Of a stretch of 41,370 nucleotides of DNA, positions 24,243 to 34,150 are shown piece after piece. Origin of the DNA: AC-37 sp036389105 (lineage in GTDB: Bacteria; Actinomycetota; Thermoleophilia; Solirubrobacterales; Thermoleophilaceae); assembly GCA_036389105.1 (NCBI GenBank), contig DASVQK010000138.1:1-41370 (forward strand), written 5' to 3'. Under the pieces are notes generated by a model that saw only the letters and a list, made by a program, of their open reading frames with translations, had not been told where the DNA came from and searched no databases. The translations under genes and the position numbers were made by a program. The first letter of the stretch is position 1, and the number at the start of each line of letters is the position of its first letter.

Positions 24243-26660
24243 CTACCTCGGCGTGGTCGGCGTCTTCAGGTCGTCGGCCGCGTGCTCGATCGTCTGCCGC
24301 AGGCCCTCGCGCAGCTCCACCTCGGGCTCCCAGCCCAGCAGGTCGCGCGCCCGCGTGATGTCGGGCTGACGCACCTGCGGGTCGTCCACGGGCAACGCCT
24401 CGAACACGATCTCCGAGCGCGACTCCGTCAGCTCCACCACGAGCTTGGCCATCTCGAGCAGGCTCATCTCGTCGGGGTTGCCGATGTTCACCGGCTCGTG
24501 CACGCCCGACTCGGCGAGCAGCACGAGGCCGCGGATCAGGTCGTCCACGAAGCAGAAGCTGCGCGTCTGCGACCCGTCGCCGAACACGGTGAGCGGCTTG
24601 TCGGTCAGCGCCTGCTGGAGGAAGGTGGGGATGGCGCGGCCGTCGTTGGGCCTCATCCGGGGGCCGTAGGTGTTCTTCGCGACCACGCCCGTGCCGGCCC
24701 AGAAGTTCTCGGGGCCCGGCACCGAGAAGTCGTACACGAGGCTGGTCGGCTCGATCTCCTCGATCGCCGTGATCGGTGCCCACACCACGTCGCCCGTGGT
24801 CCGGGCGTTCAACCGCTGCGTCACGCCGCGGTCCCATTCGAGCGGGCTCCAGGGGTGGACGTTCGCGAGCGTCAGCCGCCAGAACGGATAGCCACGCGCG
24901 CCGGTCTTCGCGCGGAAGGTGCTGGCGTAGCCTCCAACCGACGGGACCAGCCCGAAGCGCGCTAAGGCCACGACCAGGTCGTCCTTCAGCTCGTCGTGGA
25001 CGGTCGAGAACTCATGCCGCACGCCCTCGGCGAGCCTGTCGCCGGAGTGCACGCCGTCGCCCTCCCGGTAGCCCTCCACGAACCACTTGAGTCGCGACAG
25101 CGGCAGCCCCAGGATCCAGCCCGGGATCCGCTTGCGGTTGTCGTCGAAGCCGAGGAAGTCCAGCAGGCGAAGCAGGAGCTTCGAATGGACGAAGATCGAC
25201 GCCGACCGGGCTGGACTGCCCTTCGTCCGCGCCACGTGGAGCCCGAACGCGCCCTCGATCGCGGCCGCCGCCCGATCCAGCAGCTTGTCGTCGCCGCTGA
25301 TCGTGACGAACGCCCGGCCCGGGCCCTCGTGCATGCAGCCCTCCGCCACGTACAGCCCCAGCAGCCACAGCACGTCGTCGGTGAGCTCCACGCGTGCCGG
25401 CATGGGGACGCTGCGGCCCGCCACGCGCAGGCGGACCTTGGCGTCGACCGGCAGCGGCGTTCCCAGGCGGCGCATGACGGGCAGGGGAAGCCTGTTGGAT
25501 TCGCGCATGCGGATCAGCTTGGTCCACGCCCCGTTCCGCCAGTTCGGCCCGTGGTTCCGGCGCTCGGACACAAGCAGGCCAAACAGGTCGTGGCGCCGCT
25601 CCCAAGCCAGCTTTCCGAGCCCATCGCCCTCCACGGTCAGGTCCCACGGGTCGCCCTCGGCGTTGCGCCAGACGTCGAACATGTCGACCTCGCGGCGATC
25701 GCGCTCGGGCACCTGGATCCGCCGCGACACGGCGATCCGGTCGCCCGGCTCGAGGTCGACCACGGGGCGCGGCTCCAGCTCACCGTGGAGGCCCTCGACG
25801 AACACGGAGTGGTCCCCCGTCACCCGGATCGACCGCCCGTAGCGCGTGCGGACCTCGAAGCAGGGGCCGGTCGGCGGATGCGCGATCAGCGCGCTCGCCT
25901 GCGCCGACACACCCTGCCCGTCCGCCTCGACCGCAGGGACGCTGAATCCCTCAAGCGGGTATTCGACCGCCTCTGACGGTCGCTCGACGAGCATCGTCGC
26001 GGCGCGCGGAGCGTGCGCAGCCGTCAGAAGCCCCCTCGCGGCCGCGCGACCGCCCAACCGCACCGCGAGCTCCGACACCTCGACCCGCTGAAGCTCCCGT
26101 CCATCGTCGAACAGCACCTGCTCGTCGGCCATGATCGAGTTGAAGATGCGCGCGATGGAGGTATCGACCCCCTGCTGGCGCAGGTACGCCATCGTGAGCG
26201 CCTCGGCGTAGCGCTTGGCCTCGTCGTACACGCCGCGCGGGCCGATCGGGTTGACGTTTCCCCAGTAGGTCTCCGGCTGCGGGTGCACGAGCGGGTCGCC
26301 GTAGACCTCGGAGGTCGAGGCGATCAGGAAGCGCGCCCGCTTGAGCTTGGCCAGCCCCAGCGTGTTGTGCGTTCCGTAGGCGCCCACCTTGAGCGTGTGC
26401 AGCGGCAGCCGCGCGTAGTCGATCGGGCTGGCCGGCGAGGCCATGTGGTAGATGAAGTCGACGTCCTCGTCGATCTCGTAGTGCTCGGTGATGTCGAGCA
26501 GCAGGAAGCGGAAGTCGTCGCGCTTCAGGTGGCTGATGTTGTGCAGCGACCCGGTGTCGAAGTTGTCGACGCAGATCACGCGGTTGCCGCGATCGAGCAG
26601 GTAGTCGCAGAGGTGCGAGCCGAGGAAGCCGGCGCCGCCGGTGACCAGGCAGGTGGCCAT
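24243..26660 (-). CDS. UDP-glucuronate decarboxylase-like epimerase containing an intein
   Basis: 805 codons from the ATG at 26660 (MATCLVTGGAGFLGSHL). The two host parts together make a 316-residue short-chain sugar-nucleotide enzyme. Residues 1-174 carry the NAD-binding GGAGFLGSH and the catalytic YDEAK; residues 664-805 resume at TYGPRMRPNDGR and include VFGDGSQTRSFCFVDD. The combined RIFN-TYGPRMRPNDGR block is typical of UDP-glucuronate decarboxylases (UXS), which make UDP-xylose; related NDP-sugar dehydratases are possible. A 489-residue intein sits exactly between N174 and T664, so active enzyme should require protein splicing. The gene starts 22 bases after the GMC oxidoreductase and is followed after 2 bases by a small unknown gene. 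Confidence 0.92.
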   Translation of the reverse strand: MATCLVTGGAGFLGSHLCDYLLDRGNRVICVDNFDTGSLHNISHLKRDDFRFLLLDITEHYEIDEDVDFIYHMASPASPIDYARLPLHTLKVGAYGTHNTLGLAKLKRARFLIASTSEVYGDPLVHPQPETYWGNVNPIGPRGVYDEAKRYAEALTMAYLRQQGVDTSIARIFNSIMADEQVLFDDGRELQRVEVSELAVRLGGRAAARGLLTAAHAPRAATMLVERPSEAVEYPLEGFSVPAVEADGQGVSAQASALIAHPPTGPCFEVRTRYGRSIRVTGDHSVFVEGLHGELEPRPVVDLEPGDRIAVSRRIQVPERDRREVDMFDVWRNAEGDPWDLTVEGDGLGKLAWERRHDLFGLLVSERRNHGPNWRNGAWTKLIRMRESNRLPLPVMRRLGTPLPVDAKVRLRVAGRSVPMPARVELTDDVLWLLGLYVAEGCMHEGPGRAFVTISGDDKLLDRAAAAIEGAFGLHVARTKGSPARSASIFVHSKLLLRLLDFLGFDDNRKRIPGWILGLPLSRLKWFVEGYREGDGVHSGDRLAEGVRHEFSTVHDELKDDLVVALARFGLVPSVGGYASTFRAKTGARGYPFWRLTLANVHPWSPLEWDRGVTQRLNARTTGDVVWAPITAIEEIEPTSLVYDFSVPGPENFWAGTGVVAKNTYGPRMRPNDGRAIPTFLQQALTDKPLTVFGDGSQTRSFCFVDDLIRGLVLLAESGVHEPVNIGNPDEMSLLEMAKLVVELTESRSEIVFEALPVDDPQVRQPDITRARDLLGWEPEVELREGLRQTIEHAADDLKTPTTPR
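24672..26138 (-). mobile_element. Intein with LAGLIDADG homing endonuclease
   Basis: 489 codons inserted between Asn174 and Thr664 of the epimerase. Block A starts with Ser (SIMADEQVLFDDG). Block B is VTGDHSVF with Thr281 and His284. The endonuclease has two LAGLIDADG-like helices, LLGLYVAEGC (433-442) and WFVEGYREGDG (526-536), whose acidic ends E440 and D535 are kept. Block F/G is VYDFSVPGPENFWAG then TGVVAKN, followed by Thr+1. Two usual features are absent: the block F His is Glu (PENF), and the penultimate residue before the terminal Asn is Lys instead of His. The insertion point is the most conserved active-site loop of the host protein, as is typical for inteins. Confidence 0.92.
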
Positions 26661-26682
26661 CGCGCTGACTCTAGCCGGGTCC

Positions 26683-28635
<1,953 letters not shown>

Positions 28636-28765
28636 GCGCGAACCCTAACCCCAGGAGCCGGGCCGGGTGCTTGCCCACGCGGTCTGCGTTAATCCAGTGC
28701 AGCAGGAAGCTCGCTGCATGGCGGTCGCCCGCCGCGGGGTGAGCCAAACCCACGAGGGAGGGCCC

Positions 28766-31696
28766 ATGTCGCACATCACCGGGACGGTTCAACCCGTATC
28801 GCCCGCCATCGCGATCGGCCCGGATTCCGGCGCCGCCCCGACCTCGCCCAACACCTGGCAGCACAAGTTCGCGCACCTGGAGGCGCCGGGCGGCACCAAG
28901 TTCCTCATCCTGCACTTCCAGAACGTCGTCCTGCCGGCCAGCAACCGGCTCGAGGTGGACCTGGGCTACGGCACGGACGTGTTCACCTCGGCCGACGGCG
29001 CCGCGTTCTGGACGCGCCCGATCAACGTGTACGCGCTCGCCGGCGGGCTCGTCCCGATCCGCTACGTCACGAACGGCGCCGCCAACGGCGGCGTCCAGAT
29101 CGACCAGTACGGGCGCGGCGAGTCGCACGCCGGCGAGACGGGCCACCCGAGCATCTCGAACAGCGATCCGTTCCAGAAGGAGGCGGTGTACGCGGAGCCC
29201 ACGTACGACCCGTTCTGGTACTGCGCCAACCCTCCGAACTGGGAGAACGTCGCGCGCGTCACCGACCCGTCCGACGTGAGGGCGCGGGTGGCCCGCAGCG
29301 TGGGGATGATCGTCTCGGTGGAGGCGGGCTACTCGGGCGAGATCGGGATCTCCACCTGCTCGGTGACCCTGGTCGACTCGGACACCGTGATCACCGCCGG
29401 GCACTGCCACACGCCGGCCGAAGCGATCAACAGCTCGATCACGTTCGACTACCAGACCGATGCGAACGGGCACCGGCCGTCCGGCTACAACGCCCGCTTC
29501 TACAAGGTGAAGTCGGTGCTGGCGCACCACTACGGCTCGGGTCCGTACGACTACAGCCTGCTTCGGCTGGCCGAGGCCCCGGCGGGCATCCCCGCGATCC
29601 AGATGCGGCACGACATCCCGGCGCCCGGCGAGCAGATCTTCGGGATACACCACCCGAACGGCGCCGTGAAGAAGCTCTCGGTGCCCCACCCCGGGTTCGA
29701 CACCGTGTCATCGAGCAACGCGAGCGGAATCACCGTCCCCACCAACTTCCACGTGTCCGGCGGAAGCTCCGGGTCGGGCCTGTTCGACACCGCGGGGCGC
29801 ATCGTCGGGATCCTCTCCAACGGCGATCCGTGCCACGGCGGGGCGCTCAGCTACTACCCCACCGCATCGGTCCTCCAGGACATGGCGCCGGGTCCGGCCC
29901 CGGCCGTCACCCGCGACGTGATGGTCGTCTTCGACCGCTCCGGCAGCATGTCGGAGAACGACGGGACCGGCCGCACCAAGATCGCGGCCGCTCGCGACGC
30001 CGTCTCCCTGTTCGTGCAGCTCGTGCGCTCGGGCGTGGGCAATCGGGTGGGCCTGGTCTCGTTCAGCACCGGGGCCAGCTCCCCGGTGGACCACGGAATC
30101 GCGGCGGTCGACGGGCCGGCCAAGCAGGCCCTGATCGGGCCCGCGCCGTACGCGGGCGGCAAGGTCGGCGCGCTCAATCCGGGCGGCAACACCAGCATCG
30201 GCGAGGGCCTGGACGCCGCGCGGCTCCAGTTCCCGGTGGCGGGGGCCAACCCGCGCGCCGTACTGCTGCTCACCGACGGCATGCAGAACACGCCGCGCTG
30301 GGTGAGCGACGTGACCGCGGGGCTCGCCGGAATCGACGTGCACGCCATCGGGTTCGGCACGGCCGCGAACCTCGATGGCGCGCTGCTCACGACCCTGACC
30401 GCCGCGCACGGCGGGATCTACAGCCGCGCCGAGAGCGGTCTGGCCCTCGAGAAGTTCTTCTCGCACGCCTTCGGCAACATCTTCGAGGCCGGCATCCTGA
30501 TGGACCCCGAGTACGAGCTCGGGCGCGACCAGCACAGCAGCAAGGCACAGCCCTTCCGGGTGTGCGGCGAGGACAGCGTCACCGTGGTGGTCGGCTGGGA
30601 CGACCCGGACGCGACGCTTTTCCCGGTCGTGACCACGCCCGGAGGCGCCACGGTCGCCGCGGGCTCCGCGGGCGTCGAGCAGTCCACCGGCAACACCTGG
30701 ACGTTCCTGCGCATCCCCCTGCCGCACGGCGGCGAGCGCGACGGCGCCTGGCACGTAGGCGTCGCGCGGCCCGGCGGCGGCGGCGAGTTCCCGCCCCCCG
30801 CGCCCGCGCTGCGCTACTTCGTCAACGTGATCCCGGGCGGCGGGGCGCGGCTGGTCAAGCAGGCCGACCCGCGGCGCTACTACACCGGCGACACGGTCAA
30901 CCCGCTCGTCTACCTGCGCTACGAGGACGGCAGCTGGCCGAAGACCGCGACGACCGAGGTCACGGTCTCGTGCCCGGATCGCGGGGCCGGCGAGATCCTC
31001 ATGCGAGGGGACCTGCGCGGGGCGACGACCGTCGGGGGCGACACGATCCCGGTCCGCCAGGCCACGCTCAGCGCTCTCGAGCAGGCGGCCGGCGCACCGC
31101 TCGTGAACTACAGCGAGCGGACCTTCGAGCTGTCGGGCGAGGCGATCGACACCGGCGGGGCGTTCGAGCCCGCCGGGATCTTCGGCAAGCCGCTGGCCGA
31201 CCTGCTGACGGTGGAGGGCGATTACACCTTCCACTTCAGGGCGACCTACGGGGACGAGTGCACCGCCACGCGCGAGCTGCTGTGGTCGCTGCACGTCGAC
31301 GTCGAGGTCGATCCGGGCTGCACCCAGGTGACCGTCACCAGCACGGGCACGCGCCCGGACGGCCGGCCCACCGGGATCGTCACGATCGTTCCCTGCGACC
31401 GCTTCGGCCACCACGTCGGGCCCGGCCGCCCGAACGACCTGTCGGTGAGCGGCGGCCCGGGCACCACCGTGACGGGCCCCGTCGAGGACGGCGGCGACGG
31501 CTCCTACACGGTGCCCGTGGTCTGGGATCCGGGCGACGGGCCGCCGTCGGTGGTGGTCGGCCAGCCCGGGCGGCCCGCCGTCGTGGTCCAGCCGGCGGAC
31601 GGCCATGGCGGGGGCCGGTGCTGGCCGTGGAAGCTGCTCTGCCTGCTGCTGGCGATCGTCGCGCTGATCCTGCTGCTGGTGCTGATCCTGAGCTGA
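28766..31696 (+). CDS. Trypsin-like protease plus von Willebrand A protein with C-terminal membrane tail
   Basis: 976 residues from the ATG at 28766, chosen for its ribosome-binding site (GAGGGAGGG); an in-frame upstream start adds no signal peptide. Residues about 1-165 are a strand-rich unknown domain. A chymotrypsin-fold protease follows with its full triad: H213 in TAGHC, D262 in YDYSLL, and S335 in GGSSGSG. A vWA domain (about 384-570) has the metal site DRSGSM (390-395), GGNTSIGEGL and LLLTDGMQN. After it come Ig/bacterial-adhesion-like strands (about 650-940) and a final hydrophobic helix (CLLLAIVALILLLVLILS) that ends the protein. The mix of protease, metal-dependent adhesion domain and tail anchor without an N-terminal signal is unusual. 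The stop codon directly abuts the 3' end of the oppositely oriented tRNA-Arg. Confidence 0.88.
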   Translation: MSHITGTVQPVSPAIAIGPDSGAAPTSPNTWQHKFAHLEAPGGTKFLILHFQNVVLPASNRLEVDLGYGTDVFTSADGAAFWTRPINVYALAGGLVPIRYVTNGAANGGVQIDQYGRGESHAGETGHPSISNSDPFQKEAVYAEPTYDPFWYCANPPNWENVARVTDPSDVRARVARSVGMIVSVEAGYSGEIGISTCSVTLVDSDTVITAGHCHTPAEAINSSITFDYQTDANGHRPSGYNARFYKVKSVLAHHYGSGPYDYSLLRLAEAPAGIPAIQMRHDIPAPGEQIFGIHHPNGAVKKLSVPHPGFDTVSSSNASGITVPTNFHVSGGSSGSGLFDTAGRIVGILSNGDPCHGGALSYYPTASVLQDMAPGPAPAVTRDVMVVFDRSGSMSENDGTGRTKIAAARDAVSLFVQLVRSGVGNRVGLVSFSTGASSPVDHGIAAVDGPAKQALIGPAPYAGGKVGALNPGGNTSIGEGLDAARLQFPVAGANPRAVLLLTDGMQNTPRWVSDVTAGLAGIDVHAIGFGTAANLDGALLTTLTAAHGGIYSRAESGLALEKFFSHAFGNIFEAGILMDPEYELGRDQHSSKAQPFRVCGEDSVTVVVGWDDPDATLFPVVTTPGGATVAAGSAGVEQSTGNTWTFLRIPLPHGGERDGAWHVGVARPGGGGEFPPPAPALRYFVNVIPGGGARLVKQADPRRYYTGDTVNPLVYLRYEDGSWPKTATTEVTVSCPDRGAGEILMRGDLRGATTVGGDTIPVRQATLSALEQAAGAPLVNYSERTFELSGEAIDTGGAFEPAGIFGKPLADLLTVEGDYTFHFRATYGDECTATRELLWSLHVDVEVDPGCTQVTVTSTGTRPDGRPTGIVTIVPCDRFGHHVGPGRPNDLSVSGGPGTTVTGPVEDGGDGSYTVPVVWDPGDGPPSVVVGQPGRPAVVVQPADGHGGGRCWPWKLLCLLLAIVALILLLVLILS

Positions 31697-31770
31697 CGCC
31701 CCCGGCAGGATTCGAACCTGCGACCTAGGGATTAGAAGTCCCTCGCTCTGATCCACTGAGCTACGGGGGC
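31697..31770 (-). tRNA. tRNA-Arg (TCT)
   Basis: Minus-strand cloverleaf: acceptor GCCCCCG/CGGGGGC, D arm GCTC..GAGC, anticodon stem AGGGA/TCCCT with loop CTTCTAA (anticodon TCT), T arm GCAGG-TTCGAAT-CCTGC and discriminator G. CCA is not encoded. Confidence 0.95.
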
Positions 31771-31925
31771 TCGCCGCCCAGCGTACGCGGTCGCGCAGCC
31801 GTTTCCACCCCTCTCCGAGGCCGGTTCCGAGCCGTTCAGGCCCGGCCGAATCCGGCCGCCGGTTGACACCAGTTATGAGAAGACGGCGCAACTTGTCTGC
31901 AAAAGCCGCTATTTTGTTCCGCACA

Positions 31926-32068
31926 TAGCCGCCGAATCGCCGTCCTTCCGGGGCCGGTGAACGGGGGAACCAAATGGTCGGCCGTATCCGACCAGGGGCG
32001 AATCACCGCAGCGTTTGCGGCGTAGCGCATCTCCGGCGCGAGCCCGTCAGCTCACCTCGTAGGCGCGA
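31926..32068 (+). promoter_or_regulatory. c-di-AMP (ydaO/yuaA-type) riboswitch
   Basis: The leader of the NlpC/P60-like gene carries the conserved aptamer blocks in order: GCCGAATC (31931), GGGGGAACCAA (about 31963), GGGGCGAATC (about 31995), a GTAG turn, and CCCGTCAGCTCACCTCGTAG (from 32044) closing with GGCG. CGCC (30-33 of 319xx) and GGCG (32062-32065) form the P1 stem. These match the ydaO aptamer as known from Bacillus and Thermoanaerobacter. The ribosome-binding site (AAAGGAGA) begins 7 bases after P1, so ligand-dependent control of initiation or of a nearby stop is plausible. A TTGACA at 31863 may be the -35 element, but no good -10 was identified. Confidence 0.9.
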
Positions 32069-32083
32069 TTGAAAGGAGATCGC

Positions 32084-34000
32084 TTGACGTCCCCTACCCG
32101 TGACCTCGCGTCCCCAGTCGTCTGGGAGCGCTCGCTCGAACGCTCGCAGCGCCGCCGCGTCCTCGCCGAGGACGCCCGCAGGACCATCGCGCGCCGCAAG
32201 CACGCGTCGCTTGCGGTGAGTGCGGCCATGGCCGCGACCCCTGTCATCCCGAGCGTGATCTCGAGCGCGATGAGCGGGGGCAAGAAGGGGGCGTCCGATA
32301 CCCGCAAGCTCAGCCACGAGACCCAGACCAACCGCGTCCTGCTCAAGCTCGGCGCCGTCAGCCCGTCGGTCGCCGAGGTCCAGCGCGAGCTGAACATCCC
32401 CGACGACGGCTACTTCGGGCCGGTCACGCAGAAGGCCGTGAAGAAGTTCCAGAAGAAGCACCACCTCGCGGCCACCGGCAAGGTGGACATCAAGACGTGG
32501 CTGAAGCTCTTCCCCGACGGGATGATCTTCTACGCGCCGGGCACCGGCCTCGCGCAGCTGGCCACGCACGCCCCCGCGGGCGCGCTCGCCGGCTCGGGCC
32601 AGGCATCCGACGCCGGCCTGACGGCCGCCAGCTCCGACGCGATGGCCGACACCAAGGCCGGCAAGAAGCACGCGGCCAAGCTGAAGAAGGCGGGCGGCGC
32701 ACCCGACGCCGCGAGCGCCGACGCGGGCATCCTGCCGGACGTCGGCTCGGACGCCGGCTCCGGGAGCTCGGATGGCGGCCCCTCCGGCGGCGCGTCGGTC
32801 GGCGCCCCGCCCAGCACCGGGTCCGGTGGCGGCGGTGGCGACGGCGGCGGCGGTGGTGGTCCGGCGATCATCCCGCGCGGGCCGTTCACCTCGGCCAGCG
32901 AGATGGTCGCGGCGATGATCGCCGCGGCCAACAAGATCGACTCGAAGCACTACTCGTACCGCTGGGGCGGCGGCCACAACGGCAGCTTCAGCGGTCCGTA
33001 CGACTGCTCCGGCGCGGTCTCGGCGGTGCTCCACGCGGCCGGCCTGCTCACCAGGCCGATGGTCTCGGGCGAGTTCGCCCACTGGGGCCGTCCCGGCCGC
33101 GGCGTGGTCACGATCTACGCCAACGCGGGCCACGTGTACATGTCGATCAAGGGCCGCTACTTCGGCACCACGCACGCGAACCCCGGTGGAGGCGCCGGCT
33201 GGTTCAACGGCGGGCCGCGGCCCGGGTTCGTCGTGGTCCACGTGCCGTTCGAGCGCATGAAGTTCGCGTCCAAGCGGCTCGCCAAGATGTCGAAGGCGTC
33301 GAAGCGCAAGCGCCACGTGGCCAAGCAGCGGCCGCGCGACGAGCAGTACCACAGCGTCACGCCGGGCTACAGCGGCCAGGCTCCGGGCGCCGCGGAGGCG
33401 AGCGGCTCGGGCGCCGGCACCGCGTCGGACGGCTCGGCGCAGACCGGCACGCAGCAGCCGGCCTACGACGGGACGGCAGCCGCCGCACCGGCCACCGCGG
33501 CCGCGCAGCAGGGGCCGGGCGTCGCCGACGAGGCGTACTCGGGCGGCAGCGGCAGCGCGGGCAGCGCGGCGGCCACCGCCACGCAGGCGACGGCTCCGGC
33601 TGCGGCACCGGCCGCCGGCGCGTCGAGCGGCGTGTCCGACGGCAGCCTGTCGTCGTCGTACAGCGGCTCGGGTTCGAGCGGAGCGTCCTCGGGCGCCGGC
33701 TCGAGCGGCGTCAGCGACGAGTCCACGACCTCGAGCGGCTCCAGCGCGGGCAGCTCGTCCGGGTCGTCGGCCTCCGCCGGCTCGTCGGGCTCGGGTCAGA
33801 GCTCGAGCGCGCCCGCCGCGAGCGGCGTCAGCGACGAGCAGCAGAGCGCCGGTTCAACGGCCTCGTCCGCGGCGTCCAGCGCGGGCTCGACCGCTTCGTC
33901 GGCCAGCGGCAGCGCGGGCAGCGCCGCCGGCTCGGCCTCGGGCTCGTCGGACTCGGGCTCGTCCAGCGGCTCCACGGAGTCGTCCGGCTCGGCCGGCTAG
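32084..34000 (+). CDS. Peptidoglycan-binding NlpC/P60-like hydrolase with Ser-rich tail
   Basis: 638 residues from a TTG at 32084 placed 5-6 bases after AAAGGAG; the earlier in-frame TTG at 32069 precedes that site. A long basic leader (RRRVLAEDARRTIARRKH) and a hydrophobic stretch (about 43-63) probably act as an export signal or anchor. A PG_binding_1 domain (about 95-143; VAEVQRELNIPDDGYFG, AVKKFQKKH) is followed by an Ala/Gly-rich linker and an NlpC/P60-like domain with the catalytic Cys in PYDCSGAVSAV (C308) and His in NAGHVYM (H350). The last 200 residues are almost only Ser, Ala and Gly, with recurring SGVSDE/SGVSDG blocks. A c-di-AMP riboswitch sits directly upstream, linking this cell-wall enzyme to osmotic or wall stress as in other actinobacteria. 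Confidence 0.88.
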   Translation: MTSPTRDLASPVVWERSLERSQRRRVLAEDARRTIARRKHASLAVSAAMAATPVIPSVISSAMSGGKKGASDTRKLSHETQTNRVLLKLGAVSPSVAEVQRELNIPDDGYFGPVTQKAVKKFQKKHHLAATGKVDIKTWLKLFPDGMIFYAPGTGLAQLATHAPAGALAGSGQASDAGLTAASSDAMADTKAGKKHAAKLKKAGGAPDAASADAGILPDVGSDAGSGSSDGGPSGGASVGAPPSTGSGGGGGDGGGGGGPAIIPRGPFTSASEMVAAMIAAANKIDSKHYSYRWGGGHNGSFSGPYDCSGAVSAVLHAAGLLTRPMVSGEFAHWGRPGRGVVTIYANAGHVYMSIKGRYFGTTHANPGGGAGWFNGGPRPGFVVVHVPFERMKFASKRLAKMSKASKRKRHVAKQRPRDEQYHSVTPGYSGQAPGAAEASGSGAGTASDGSAQTGTQQPAYDGTAAAAPATAAAQQGPGVADEAYSGGSGSAGSAAATATQATAPAAAPAAGASSGVSDGSLSSSYSGSGSSGASSGAGSSGVSDESTTSSGSSAGSSSGSSASAGSSGSGQSSSAPAASGVSDEQQSAGSTASSAASSAGSTASSASGSAGSAAGSASGSSDSGSSSGSTESSGSAG

Positions 34001-34027
34001 CGGCGCCGGGACAGAATCCCAGGCGAC

Positions 34028-34060
34028 AGCCGCCCCCGCGCCCGGCGCGGGGGCGGCTTC
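34028..34060 (+). terminator. Strong GC hairpin after the NlpC/P60-like gene
   Basis: AGCCGCCCCCGCGCC (34028-34042) is complementary to GGCGCGGGGGCGGCT (34044-34058) without mismatch. It lies 28 bases after the stop codon and is followed by TTCGTCGTTG, not a true T-run. It is probably a factor-independent or partly rho-assisted terminator, as is common in high-GC actinobacteria. Confidence 0.7.
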
Positions 34061-34150
34061 GTCGTTGCGAGCTCACCCCCATTCGGTGGTTGTCGGCCCT
34101 CGCCACGGACGCCATACTTACTTGAGGCATCAACTACTAGGCCGCCACCG

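Noticed and set aside
31863..31895. Promoter with TTGACA -35 upstream of the riboswitch
   Set aside because: No acceptable -10 lies 16-18 bases downstream, so only the -35-like hexamer is noted within the riboswitch entry.
29708..31924. 738-codon minus-strand open frame
   Set aside because: It is antisense to the trypsin-vWA gene and runs through tRNA-Arg; composition is that of a GC shadow.
32497..34125. 542-codon plus-strand open frame
   Set aside because: It overlaps the NlpC/P60-like gene in another frame and is an Arg-rich shadow of its repeat tail.
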